From an uncultured Polaribacter sp. (GTDB lineage Bacteria > Bacteroidota > Bacteroidia > Flavobacteriales > Flavobacteriaceae): a stretch of 64,000 nucleotides of DNA. The position numbers and the translations under genes are program-made. The stretch covers positions 310,001 to 374,000 of the forward strand of contig CALSRX010000002.1 of assembly GCA_943788865.1 (NCBI GenBank), written 5' to 3'. The notes under the pieces are model-generated. The model did no database searches and was not told the DNA's origin. It saw only the letters and a list, made by a program, of their open reading frames with translations. Positions 1-7,736 of this stretch are shown in pieces; positions within the stretch are counted from its first letter, which is position 1; every line of letters begins with the position of its first letter.

Positions 1-114
1 ACAGCAGTTTTAAAAGACTATTATCAAGCACAGGGAAACTACTTCGGAGTAAACGGAGTTGGTTCTATTGATGAAATTACAAATCGATTGGCTGAAGTTT
101 TTGATAAACTATAA
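1..114 (+). CDS. adk: adenylate kinase, C-terminal fragment
   Basis: Only the last 37 codons are inside the window, ending in TAA at 112-114. The readable tail (DYYQAQGNYFGVNGVGSID, then a short helix ending in KL) has the form of the adenylate kinase C-terminus, where a Y-x-x-Q segment leads into a G-x-G-S-I-D/E turn and a final helix. Adenylate kinase interconverts 2 ADP with ATP and AMP in the cytoplasm. In flavobacteria adk commonly lies directly upstream of obgE, as here. The catalytic core and start lie outside the window, so the call rests on the tail and the neighbour. Confidence 0.75.
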   Translation, partial: TAVLKDYYQAQGNYFGVNGVGSIDEITNRLAEVFDKL

Positions 115-294
115 AAAAAGTGTTTTGTCTTTCCTATGAGAGTAGGAATTTCATTTTATAAAACGCATTAATTAAAAAGATTCCTGCCTACGCAGGAATG
201 ACATCGTAGAAAAAATGACTGAGGATTTGAAATTAAAAGGAGAACAGCCAATGGCTGTTTGGTATTTTAAATCTCACTCTTTAAATAAATTACA
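115..294. repeat. intergenic palindromic repeat between adk and obgE
   Basis: This spacer holds short palindromes of the TTCCTnnnnnnAGTAGGAAT and TTCCTGCCTACGCAGGAATGAC type (about 130-152 and 180-202). The second is a near-perfect hairpin. A related TTCC...GTAGGAATCT string recurs at about 61070-61090. Such GTAGGAAT/TGACA strings are dispersed between genes in many flavobacterial genomes. I see no ORF here. Confidence 0.55.
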
Positions 295-1284
295 ATGACG
301 GAAGGTAACTTTGTTGATTACATAAAAATATATGCTTCTTCAGGTAAAGGAGGACGTGGTTCTACGCACTTACACAGAGAAAAATTTATTACCAAAGGAG
401 GTCCCGATGGTGGTGATGGTGGTCGTGGTGGTCATATTATTCTCCGTGGAGATAAAAATATGTGGACATTATTTCATTTAAAATTTAAAAAGCATTTTAG
501 AGCCTCTGAAGGTGGTAATGGAAGTAAAAGTAGAAGTACGGGGCAAGATGGAGAAGATATTTATGTAAATGTACCTTTAGGAACTATTGTTAGAGATGCA
601 GACACCAATAAAATTCTATTTGAAGTTACAGAAGACCAACAAGAAATAGTTTTATTAAGAGGTGGTAAAGGTGGATTGGGAAACTGGAATTTTAAATCTT
701 CTACAAATCAAACGCCAAGATATGCACAACCTGGAATGGATGGTTTAGAAGGTTGGTACTTGCTAGAGTTAAAATTATTGGCAGATGTAGGTTTGGTTGG
801 ATTCCCGAATGCAGGAAAATCTACTCTATTATCTGTAATTACTTCGGCAAAACCAAAAATTGCAGATTATGCATTTACAACCTTAAAACCCAATTTAGGA
901 ATTGTAGAACATAGAAATCATCAAACTTTTGTAATGGCAGATATTCCTGGAATTATAGAAGGTGCTGCAGAAGGAAAAGGTTTAGGATTTCGTTTTTTAC
1001 GTCATATTGAACGTAATTCTACCTTGTTGTTTTTAATTCCTGCGGATAGTGAAGACATCAATAAAGAATATAAAATTTTATTGAACGAACTAAAAACTCA
1101 CAATCCAGAATTGCTAGATAAAAACAGGTTGTTGGCCATTTCTAAAGACGACATGTTAGATGATGAATTAAGAGCAGAAATTACCAAAGAATTACCAGAC
1201 GGTGTTCCTCATATATTTTTCTCTTCTTTAGCACATACTGGCTTGACAGAATTGAAAGATCAGCTTTGGAAAATGTTGAATTAA
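295..1284 (+). CDS. obgE: GTPase ObgE/CgtA (Obg family)
   Basis: Obg is a conserved GTPase involved in late 50S ribosome assembly and the stress response. The N-terminal glycine-rich Obg fold (about residues 5-160) is followed by a G domain with the P-loop GFPNAGKST near residue 170 and the switch motif [16 protein letters not shown]. The usual NKxD guanine-specificity motif is read as ISKDDML, a form I expect in this phylum. At 329 aa it lacks the extra C-terminal OCT domain of Bacillus-type Obg, in line with other Bacteroidota. It follows adk on the same strand, about 180 bp away. The ATG at 295 is chosen because the Obg fold starts almost at once after it. Confidence 0.96.
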   Translation: MTEGNFVDYIKIYASSGKGGRGSTHLHREKFITKGGPDGGDGGRGGHIILRGDKNMWTLFHLKFKKHFRASEGGNGSKSRSTGQDGEDIYVNVPLGTIVRDADTNKILFEVTEDQQEIVLLRGGKGGLGNWNFKSSTNQTPRYAQPGMDGLEGWYLLELKLLADVGLVGFPNAGKSTLLSVITSAKPKIADYAFTTLKPNLGIVEHRNHQTFVMADIPGIIEGAAEGKGLGFRFLRHIERNSTLLFLIPADSEDINKEYKILLNELKTHNPELLDKNRLLAISKDDMLDDELRAEITKELPDGVPHIFFSSLAHTGLTELKDQLWKMLN

Positions 1285-1287
1285 AAT

Positions 1288-1372
1288 AAATGTCCTTTCG
1301 AAATGAGGTACGATTGAGAAATCTCATTTTCTTTAGCGAGATTTCTCGCTTCGCTTCGAAATGACTACAACT
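1288..1372. repeat. dispersed palindromic repeat (TTCGAAATGA type)
   Basis: After obgE there is a short imperfect inverted repeat. TTTCGAAATGAGGTACGATT and GAGAAATCTC lie on one side, and GAGATTTCTCGCTTCGCTTC followed by GAAATGAC on the other. The arms GAGAAATCTC and GAGATTTCTC can pair. This form, related to GTCATTTCGA...GAGAAATCTC, occurs many times in flavobacterial intergenic DNA. It sits between convergent genes and may act as a transcript end. Confidence 0.55.
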
Positions 1373-1409
1373 TTATAAAAAATAGATTTTCAGAAATGGA
1401 AATCTATTT

Positions 1410-1883
1410 TTAGTTTACGTGAATCTGAATCGGAATTTGATATTGTGTCGTCACCGGAATCCCTCTTTTTGTTGCCGGAAACAATTTTGGTAAATCCTGT
1501 AAGCTTATGGTAATTAGACTATCAATTGTAGGAATTTCTTTTTTCAACATTTCTGAAGAAGAAATTTTCTGAATAGACACAACTCCTTTATTATTGATTA
1601 AAACAGACACTTGAATGGTTTCATCAATAGGATTTCTAACTTCGAGTTGGTGCTTTGCTAAACTTTCAGAAATGTGTTTATGAATGGTCGTTCTAAAACA
1701 GTCTGTTATTTTTGCTTTATCAATAAAATTTTTACATGCTTCGAATGTTGGAAAAACATCTACAGAAGAAAAATCGATAATGGTATCTACTTCTTGTAAC
1801 TGTGATTTCTTATTGAAATTAAAATACTCACAAGAAGTACTGACAATTATTAAGAACAAAAGAGAAACAATTCGAAATCGCAT
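1410..1883 (-). CDS. TonB C-terminal-like lipoprotein
   Basis: A 157-aa protein with a short lipoprotein signal (hydrophobic residues 5-16, then STSC with Cys18 as the likely lipidated residue). The mature part has a P-x-F-x-x-C segment and a second Cys spaced like many flavobacterial 'energy transducer TonB' proteins. It ends in a beta-rich domain resembling TonB-C (VSVLINNKGVV, then FPATKRGIPVTTQYQIPIQI). It has no periplasm-spanning proline linker, so it is unlikely to be a working TonB energy transducer. It is paired with a paralogue at 1989-2447 on the same strand. Function is unknown. Confidence 0.7.
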   Translation of the reverse strand: MRFRIVSLLFLIIVSTSCEYFNFNKKSQLQEVDTIIDFSSVDVFPTFEACKNFIDKAKITDCFRTTIHKHISESLAKHQLEVRNPIDETIQVSVLINNKGVVSIQKISSSEMLKKEIPTIDSLITISLQDLPKLFPATKRGIPVTTQYQIPIQIHVN

Positions 1884-1988
1884 GGTATAAATTTACTAGG
1901 TAAAAATACGATTAAATTATTGTTCTAAAAAATAGTGTTTTTAGCAAAAAAAAGGGCAACCTCTGTTTTAATTTTTTATGTATTTTTG

Positions 1989-2447
1989 TTATTGTACAAC
2001 AACAGTTAATGGTAAAGCAAATCTCTGCCCAACAACCTTCCCTCTTTGAGTTGCAGGTTTCATTTTTGGGAAAGTAGACACAACTCTTTTAAGCTCCTTT
2101 ACAATGTCTGGATGTGGTGCTCGCACATTAACAGCTTCAGAATATCCAGATGGTTTTACAACTAACGATATCAAAAACTTATATTTACCTGCTGGCAAAT
2201 CTAACTTCTTTGTTAAAGAAAAATCAAAATTGTTTGCAAGAAATTGTTGCATACTAACATTTAAGCATTTTATTTTTTCTTTTGTATTACCAACACAACC
2301 AGGATAAACTGCCGGACTTTCTATGATTACAAAAGGAACATCATTTGTAGAATTTGAATTTTCTTTGCCTTTACTTCCTCCCTCTGATTGAGAAAAACAA
2401 GTGACAGAAAATAAAAATGTTAGTAAAAGAAGCTTTAAAGATCTCAT
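1989..2447 (-). CDS. secreted TonB C-terminal-like protein
   Basis: This 152-aa protein has a cleavable signal peptide (residues 1-19, ending TCFSQ). It shares its plan with the downstream gene at 1410-1883: a Y-P-G-C motif with a second cysteine about ten residues later, then a TonB-C-like beta domain (FLISLVVKPSGYSEAVNV, PKMKPATQRGKVVGQRFALP). The two genes are about 100 bp apart on the same strand and look like an old tandem duplication. One carries a lipobox and the other does not. It has no membrane anchor or proline linker, so classical TonB activity is doubtful. Confidence 0.68.
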   Translation of the reverse strand: MRSLKLLLLTFLFSVTCFSQSEGGSKGKENSNSTNDVPFVIIESPAVYPGCVGNTKEKIKCLNVSMQQFLANNFDFSLTKKLDLPAGKYKFLISLVVKPSGYSEAVNVRAPHPDIVKELKRVVSTFPKMKPATQRGKVVGQRFALPLTVVVQ

Positions 2448-2548
2448 GTTAAAAGTTTTGAAATTTAAAGATAACTATTTAGTTAAAAATGGGCAAAAAC
2501 TATAGTAACAAACTTTTTGTATTTTCGTCGTACAATAAAGATCGTCAT

Positions 2549-2641
2549 TACGAGCCTGCCTATCGGTTGACAGGGAAGTGTGACGAAGTAATCTCAAAAA
2601 AAGATTGCCACGAATTATTTTAATTCTCGCAATGACAAGGT
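2549..2641. repeat. REP/MITE-like inverted repeat (CGTCATTACGAG ... CTCGCAATGACA)
   Basis: The ends CGTCATTACGAG (about 2551-2562) and CTCGCAATGACA (about 2627-2638) are complementary inverted arms. The inside carries GTGTGACGAAGTAATCTC and GATTGCC, which also pair in part. The form is common in flavobacterial intergenic DNA as GTCATTGCGAG...CGAAGCAATCTC. It ends only a few bases before the DUF456 start, which argues for the downstream ATG at 2644 as the true start. Confidence 0.65.
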
Positions 2642-2643
2642 TT

Positions 2644-3147
2644 ATGGACATACTTTTACTTTTCTTCGGATTTCTCTGTATTTGCTTAGGCTTGATTGGG
2701 GCTTTTTTACCAATTCTACCTGGTCCGTTAACAGGATGGGTTGGATTGTTACTCTTACATTTTACATCAGCTGTACCAAAAGACTGGACTTTTTTAGGCA
2801 TCACACTTTTTGTTGCTGCATTGGTTTGGATACTCGATTATTTTATTCCCGCTATGGGAACCAAACGGTTTGGTGGAAGTAAAAAAGGGGTTTACGGAAC
2901 AACAATAGGATTACTTATTGGCTTGTTCTCTCCTATTCCTTTTGGTATTTTAATAGGTGCGTTTGTAGGTGCTTTTATTGGTGAAATGATGCACGATAGT
3001 AAGGATAGAGACAGAGCAATAAAAGCATCGTTTGGTTCAATACTGGGCTTTTTTGTGTCTGCTAGCTTAAAATTTGGAGTTGGTGTTGTTTATTGTTGGT
3101 TTTTTATCAGCACGTTTTGGGAATATAAATCGGCTTTCTTTAGTTGA
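2644..3147 (+). CDS. DUF456 family membrane protein
   Basis: A 167-aa integral membrane protein with about four hydrophobic segments and glycine-rich helices (GLIGAFLPILPGPLTGW near the N-terminus; GILIGAFVGAFIGE in the middle). This is the DUF456 pattern, in which the PGP-x-x-W-x-G loop and repeated G-x-x-x-G helices are typical. The biochemical role of the family is not known to me. A longer reading from 2605 exists, but its first 13 codons lie inside the upstream repeat, so the ATG at 2644 is preferred. It has no obvious operon partner. Confidence 0.85.
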   Translation: MDILLLFFGFLCICLGLIGAFLPILPGPLTGWVGLLLLHFTSAVPKDWTFLGITLFVAALVWILDYFIPAMGTKRFGGSKKGVYGTTIGLLIGLFSPIPFGILIGAFVGAFIGEMMHDSKDRDRAIKASFGSILGFFVSASLKFGVGVVYCWFFISTFWEYKSAFFS

Positions 3148-3619
3148 TTTTAGCCTTTAGCCTTTAGCCTTTAAAAAAAATATTATTTATTATAAAAACA
3201 AAAACTTTATAGATTGGCTTAGCCCTGATTGAAGTGGCATCCTTTTTAATTGTCAGTTCGAGTGAATTTGCGAAGAATGAGTAAATTTGTACCTGCCTGT
3301 CGGCAGACAGGTCTAGAACAAATTAAAAAGATAAAACAGAATGTGGGAAATAGCTTCAAAAAATGGAGCAAAAAAAAAGCGTCCCATCTCAGGGAAGCTT
3401 TCCATTGGTTAACAAAACCAAGACACTTTTACGAAAGTGCCAAAACAACACAACTAAATGCTACTCTTATAAAAAGCAGCCTGCAAATATAAGAGGTTTT
3501 TTCAAAATAACAATGCATTGCTTAAAATTTGTAAAATTTCTATAAAGAACTCGATTGCTTTATTATTTAATTGATTGTATCTTTGCGCCTTATTATCATC
3601 CTATAAAGAATACTGCATT
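3148..3619. repeat. 472-bp gene-free spacer with nested repeats
   Basis: I see no convincing gene. A TAGCCTT unit is repeated three times at about 3151-3172. From about 3217 to 3356 there is a long imperfect inverted repeat. The left arm contains TAGCCCTGATTGAAGTGGCA followed by TCCTTTTTAATT; the right arm contains AATTAAAAAGATA and GGGAAATAGCTTC. A second element sits in its loop (about 3251-3320), with outer arms GTTCGAG and CTAGAAC and a hairpin ACCTGCCTGTC/GGCAGACAGGT. Both types are dispersed in flavobacteria. The lysS promoter is at the right end. An 80-codon reading over the repeat is not a credible gene. Confidence 0.6.
3555..3585 (+). promoter_or_regulatory. lysS promoter (Bacteroidetes -33/-7 type)
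   Basis: TTG at 3555-3557, a 20-bp spacer, then TATCTTTG at 3578-3585 match the Bacteroidetes housekeeping consensus TTTG-N19-21-TAnnTTTG. The -7 box ends 34 bp before the lysS ATG. Confidence 0.65.
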
Positions 3620-5317
3620 ATGCAATTATCAGAACAAGAAGTTGTACGAAGAGAAAAACTATCAAAATTACGCGAATTAGGAATCAATCCTTATCCGGCA
3701 GATTTATATCCGGTAAACCACAATTCAAAACAGATAAAGGAGAATTATGCAGAAAGTAAAAAGGTAGTGATCGCTGGTAGATTAATGTCTAGAAGAATCC
3801 AAGGAAAAGCTTCTTTTGCAGAATTACAAGATGCTGAAGGAAGAATTCAAGTATATTTCAATAGAGATGAAATATGTACGGGAGAAGATAAAACACTCTA
3901 TAATGATGTCTATAAAAAATTATTAGATATTGGAGATTTTATTGGGGTTGAAGGAGAATTATTTACAACACAAGTAGGTGAAAAAAGTGTGCGTGTTCAA
4001 AACTTTGTGTTATTAAGCAAAGCTTTAAAACCACTACCATTACCAAGAACAGATGCTGAAGGTGTAGTACATGATGCTTTTACAGATCCCGAATTACGTT
4101 ACAGACAACGTTATGCAGATTTAGTAGTAAATCCGCAAGTAAAAGAAGTATTTGTGAAAAGAACCAAGTTGTTCAATGCCATGCGTGATTTCTTTAATAA
4201 TGCTGGATATTTTGAAGTAGAAACACCAATTTTACAACCAATTCCTGGTGGTGCTGCAGCTAGACCTTTTACCACACATCACAATAGTTTAGACATTCCA
4301 TTATACATGAGAATTGCTAATGAATTATACCTAAAACGTTTAATTGTTGGAGGTTTTGATGGTGTGTACGAGTTTTCTAAAAACTTCAGAAATGAAGGAA
4401 TGGACAGAACGCACAATCCAGAATTTACAGCCATGGAAATCTATATTGCTTACAAAGATTACAATTGGATGATGGATTTCTGTGAGCAGTTATTAGAACA
4501 TTGTGCTGTTGCTGTAAACGGAACAACAAAAGCTACTTTTGGAACACACAATATAGATTTTAAAGCGCCATATGCAAGAGTAACCATGGCAGATTCTATC
4601 AAACAATTTACTGGTTTTGATATTACTGGTAAAACAGAAGATGAAATTCGTGCTGCAGCAAAAGGTATGGGAATTGAAGTTGATGTAACTATGGGTAAAG
4701 GAAAATTAATTGATGAAATCTTTGGTGAAAAGTGTGAAGGAAATTACATTCAGCCAACCTTCATCACAGATTACCCAAAAGAAATGAGTCCGTTGTGTAA
4801 AGAACACAGAAACAATCCAGAATTAACTGAGCGTTTCGAACTGATGGTTTGTGGTAAAGAAATAGCCAATGCCTATTCTGAATTAAACGACCCAATAGAT
4901 CAACGTGAACGTTTTGAGCATCAATTAAAACTAGCTGCTAAAGGAGATGATGAAGCAACTGAGTTTATCGATTACGATTTCTTACGTGCTTTAGAATACG
5001 GAATGCCCCCAACATCTGGTATGGGTATTGGAATGGATCGGTTGATTATGTTTTTAACCAACAATCAATCTATACAAGAAGTGTTGTTCTTTCCGCAAAT
5101 GAGACCAGAGAAACAAGAACCTTCTGTAGAGTTAAATGATGATGAAGTTGGGCTTTTAGCTATTTTATCTACTTTCGATAAAATAGAATTAAATGCTTTA
5201 AAAGTTCAATCGGGTTTATCTAACAAAAAATGGGACAAAACCATTAAAGGCTTAACTAAAAAAGAAGTAGCAAAAGTTACTAAAACCAATGATGGATTAT
5301 TTGTTGAAGCTATATAA
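3620..5317 (+). CDS. lysS: lysyl-tRNA synthetase, class II
   Basis: LysRS activates lysine and charges tRNA-Lys. The 565-aa protein has the N-terminal OB-fold anticodon-binding domain (about residues 40-150; VVIAGRLMSRR, GRIQVYF) followed by the class II catalytic core. Motif 2 is in FSKNFRNEGMDRTHNPEFT, and motif 3 is GMGIGMDRLIMFL near residue 475. A roughly 80-residue C-terminal extension after motif 3 is seen in other Bacteroidota LysRS. A 15-codon upstream extension is possible, but the ATG at 3620 follows the promoter and gives the normal N-terminus. Confidence 0.97.
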   Translation: MQLSEQEVVRREKLSKLRELGINPYPADLYPVNHNSKQIKENYAESKKVVIAGRLMSRRIQGKASFAELQDAEGRIQVYFNRDEICTGEDKTLYNDVYKKLLDIGDFIGVEGELFTTQVGEKSVRVQNFVLLSKALKPLPLPRTDAEGVVHDAFTDPELRYRQRYADLVVNPQVKEVFVKRTKLFNAMRDFFNNAGYFEVETPILQPIPGGAAARPFTTHHNSLDIPLYMRIANELYLKRLIVGGFDGVYEFSKNFRNEGMDRTHNPEFTAMEIYIAYKDYNWMMDFCEQLLEHCAVAVNGTTKATFGTHNIDFKAPYARVTMADSIKQFTGFDITGKTEDEIRAAAKGMGIEVDVTMGKGKLIDEIFGEKCEGNYIQPTFITDYPKEMSPLCKEHRNNPELTERFELMVCGKEIANAYSELNDPIDQRERFEHQLKLAAKGDDEATEFIDYDFLRALEYGMPPTSGMGIGMDRLIMFLTNNQSIQEVLFFPQMRPEKQEPSVELNDDEVGLLAILSTFDKIELNALKVQSGLSNKKWDKTIKGLTKKEVAKVTKTNDGLFVEAI

Positions 5318-5341
5318 ATAAGAAATTTTTAATAAGGTATA

Positions 5342-5377
5342 CAAAAGGAATTACATAAAATGTAGTTCCTTTTTTGT
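5342..5377 (+). terminator. rho-independent terminator after lysS
   Basis: AAAAGGAATTACAT and ATGTAGTTCCTTTT form a long imperfect hairpin with a three-base loop, followed by a T run. It starts about 25 bp after the lysS stop. Confidence 0.75.
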
Positions 5378-5444
5378 TTTTTCAACTTCCATAAATTTTA
5401 TAACATAATTTTTTTATCTTTCGAAACGCTAACCAAGTACCATT

Positions 5445-7646
5445 TTGAAAAAAAATCTATTCCTAATTTTTATAATTAGTTGCACCACCCTTTTTGCCCA
5501 AAAAACAAAACAAGTTTTTGTAAAATATATAAATACCAACATCACTGAAATTAATATTGATGGTATTTTAAACGAAGCTGATTGGGCTAAAGCTAAAACT
5601 GCCACAAACTACTGGCAATATTTTCCAACAGATTCTTTAAAGGCAAAAAATCAAACAGAAATAAAAATGATGTTTGATGACAAGAATTTATATGTAGCAA
5701 TTAAAGTAAACGCCAAATCCAATAAATTTATAATTCCTTCTTTACGAAGAGATTTTAGAGCTTCTGGAAACGATAATGTTACACTAATTTTTGACACTTT
5801 TAATGACGGCTCTAATGCTTTTTTCTTTGGAACAAATCCGGCTGGAGTTAAAAGAGAAGCATTGCTTTCTGGTGGCGGAACAGATTTAAGAGGATTTAAT
5901 TTAGCTTGGGATACCAAATGGATATGTAAAACGCAAATTTTAGACGATGCTTATGTTGCAGAAATTGCAATCCCTTTAACAGCTTTTAAATTTAGAGAAG
6001 GAGAAACAAAGTGGCGTTTTAATAGTTATCAATTTGACACACAAGACAACGAGCAAAATACGTGGATGAACATCCCTCAAAATCAATATATTTTTAGTTT
6101 GGCTTATATGGGCGAAATGATTTTTGAAAAACCTTTGGGGAAATCTAGAGCACCCATTGCAATTATACCCTATGTAAACACTTTTTCTGGAAAAGATTTT
6201 GAAAATAGCACTTCTATTAATGATGTAAAATTTGGTGGAGATGCAAAATTTGCCATTGGCAATAGTATGAATTTAGATGTAACTATCAATCCAGATTTTT
6301 CTCAGGTAGAAGTAGATCAACAAACCACAAACTTAACTCGATTCGAAATTTCCTTACCCGAACGTCGACAATTTTTTATTGAAAATAGCGACTTGTTTGG
6401 TGATTTTGGAAGCTCAAGAGATGGAAATCCATTTTTCTCTAGACGTATAGGAATTGCCAAAAATAAAAACGATGAATCTATTGAAAATGGAATAATTGCT
6501 GGGGCAAGATTGAGTGGGAAATTAAACAATAATTTACGTTTAGGAATCTTAAGTGTTCAGACAGAAGAAGATCTTGCTAATGAAATTCCGTCTACAAATA
6601 ATTCTGTGGTTGCTGTCCAGCAAAAACTATTTAGTAGATCTAACATTAGTTTTTTATTCATCAATAAACAAGCAACAAAAGACTATAGTTTTTTAGCTAA
6701 AGAAGACAAATACAATAGGGTTGTTGGTGTAGATTACAATTTAGCCTCAGAAAACAATACGTGGAATGGAAGATATTTTATTCACAAATCTTTTTCGCCA
6801 ACAACAACTGGTAAAGATATTTCTGCTGGTATTTCAACCGAATACAATTCGAGAAATTTTAAAATTAGGTTAAGTGGAGTGTATATAGAAGACGATTTTA
6901 GATCTGATTTAGGTTTTATAAGAAGGACCGATATTTTAAAAATCAATCCAAGTTTCGAAAGAATTTTTTATCCTAAAAAAGGAAAAATACAAAAACACAC
7001 TCTTTCTTTAACACCAATATATATTTGGAAACCCGAATTAGCATACGAAATATCTGATTATACAATTATAAGTCAATGGTCTTTAGATTTCAACAACACC
7101 TCTAATTTAGAGTTTTCTATGTACAATCGCTATACCTATCTCTATGATAGTTTTGACCCCACAAGAACAAGCTCTACTGCGTTACCAGCAAATATTGGTT
7201 ATTCATATACTAGCTTTGAAGCAAAATACAGGTCAGATATAAGAAAACAATTTTCTTTTGATGTTGCTCCCTCTATTGGTCAATTTTACAACGGAAATAA
7301 ATACTCATTAGAAGGGAATTTAAATTGGAGAATTGAACCCTTTTTTCAAACAAAAGTACAAGTAAACTACAATTATATTAGCTTGCCGAAACCCTACGCA
7401 ACAGCATCAATCTGGTTAATTGGACCTCGTTTTGATGTTACTTTTAACAAAAGCTTGTTTTGGAACACATTAATACAATTTAGCAGTCAAGACAAAAGTT
7501 TAAGTATAAACTCAAGATTGCAATGGCGATTTGCTCCATTGTCTGATTTATTTATTGCTTATAATGATAATTACAATACAAATTCACCACTAAGTCCACG
7601 TTTTAGATCTATCAATTTAAAACTATCATATTGGCTTAATTTATAA
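5445..7646 (+). CDS. CBM9-like / DUF5916 outer-membrane-associated protein
   Basis: A 733-aa protein with a signal peptide (about residues 1-18, ending LFAQ). An N-terminal domain resembles carbohydrate-binding family 9 / DOMON (about 28-230; DGILNEADWAKAK, FDDKNLYVAIKV). It is followed by the long beta-rich DUF5916 region (DVTINPDFSQVEVDQQ; PERRQFFIENSDLFG). The rest is a run of alternating strands that could form an outer-membrane barrel. The ligand is unknown. The start codon appears to be TTG, giving MKKNLFLIF; no ATG nearby gives a proper signal peptide. It stands alone between lysS and the metalloprotease. Confidence 0.82.
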   Translation: MKKNLFLIFIISCTTLFAQKTKQVFVKYINTNITEINIDGILNEADWAKAKTATNYWQYFPTDSLKAKNQTEIKMMFDDKNLYVAIKVNAKSNKFIIPSLRRDFRASGNDNVTLIFDTFNDGSNAFFFGTNPAGVKREALLSGGGTDLRGFNLAWDTKWICKTQILDDAYVAEIAIPLTAFKFREGETKWRFNSYQFDTQDNEQNTWMNIPQNQYIFSLAYMGEMIFEKPLGKSRAPIAIIPYVNTFSGKDFENSTSINDVKFGGDAKFAIGNSMNLDVTINPDFSQVEVDQQTTNLTRFEISLPERRQFFIENSDLFGDFGSSRDGNPFFSRRIGIAKNKNDESIENGIIAGARLSGKLNNNLRLGILSVQTEEDLANEIPSTNNSVVAVQQKLFSRSNISFLFINKQATKDYSFLAKEDKYNRVVGVDYNLASENNTWNGRYFIHKSFSPTTTGKDISAGISTEYNSRNFKIRLSGVYIEDDFRSDLGFIRRTDILKINPSFERIFYPKKGKIQKHTLSLTPIYIWKPELAYEISDYTIISQWSLDFNNTSNLEFSMYNRYTYLYDSFDPTRTSSTALPANIGYSYTSFEAKYRSDIRKQFSFDVAPSIGQFYNGNKYSLEGNLNWRIEPFFQTKVQVNYNYISLPKPYATASIWLIGPRFDVTFNKSLFWNTLIQFSSQDKSLSINSRLQWRFAPLSDLFIAYNDNYNTNSPLSPRFRSINLKLSYWLNL

Positions 7647-7736
7647 AGGCTTTAACATTTATTTAAGATTCTAATCCAGTATAAATAGTAACTTCGAAAA
7701 CTAATTTTTAATAACACAAACTTTAAAAAATAAATC

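Noticed and set aside
2475..2804. 109-codon minus-strand frame over the repeat and DUF456
   Set aside because: Half lies in the REP-like element and half opposite the DUF456 gene; the product is a Lys/Pro-rich string with no family look.
3250..3492. 80-codon frame between DUF456 and lysS
   Set aside because: It reads through the nested palindromic repeats; the product has no conserved pattern.
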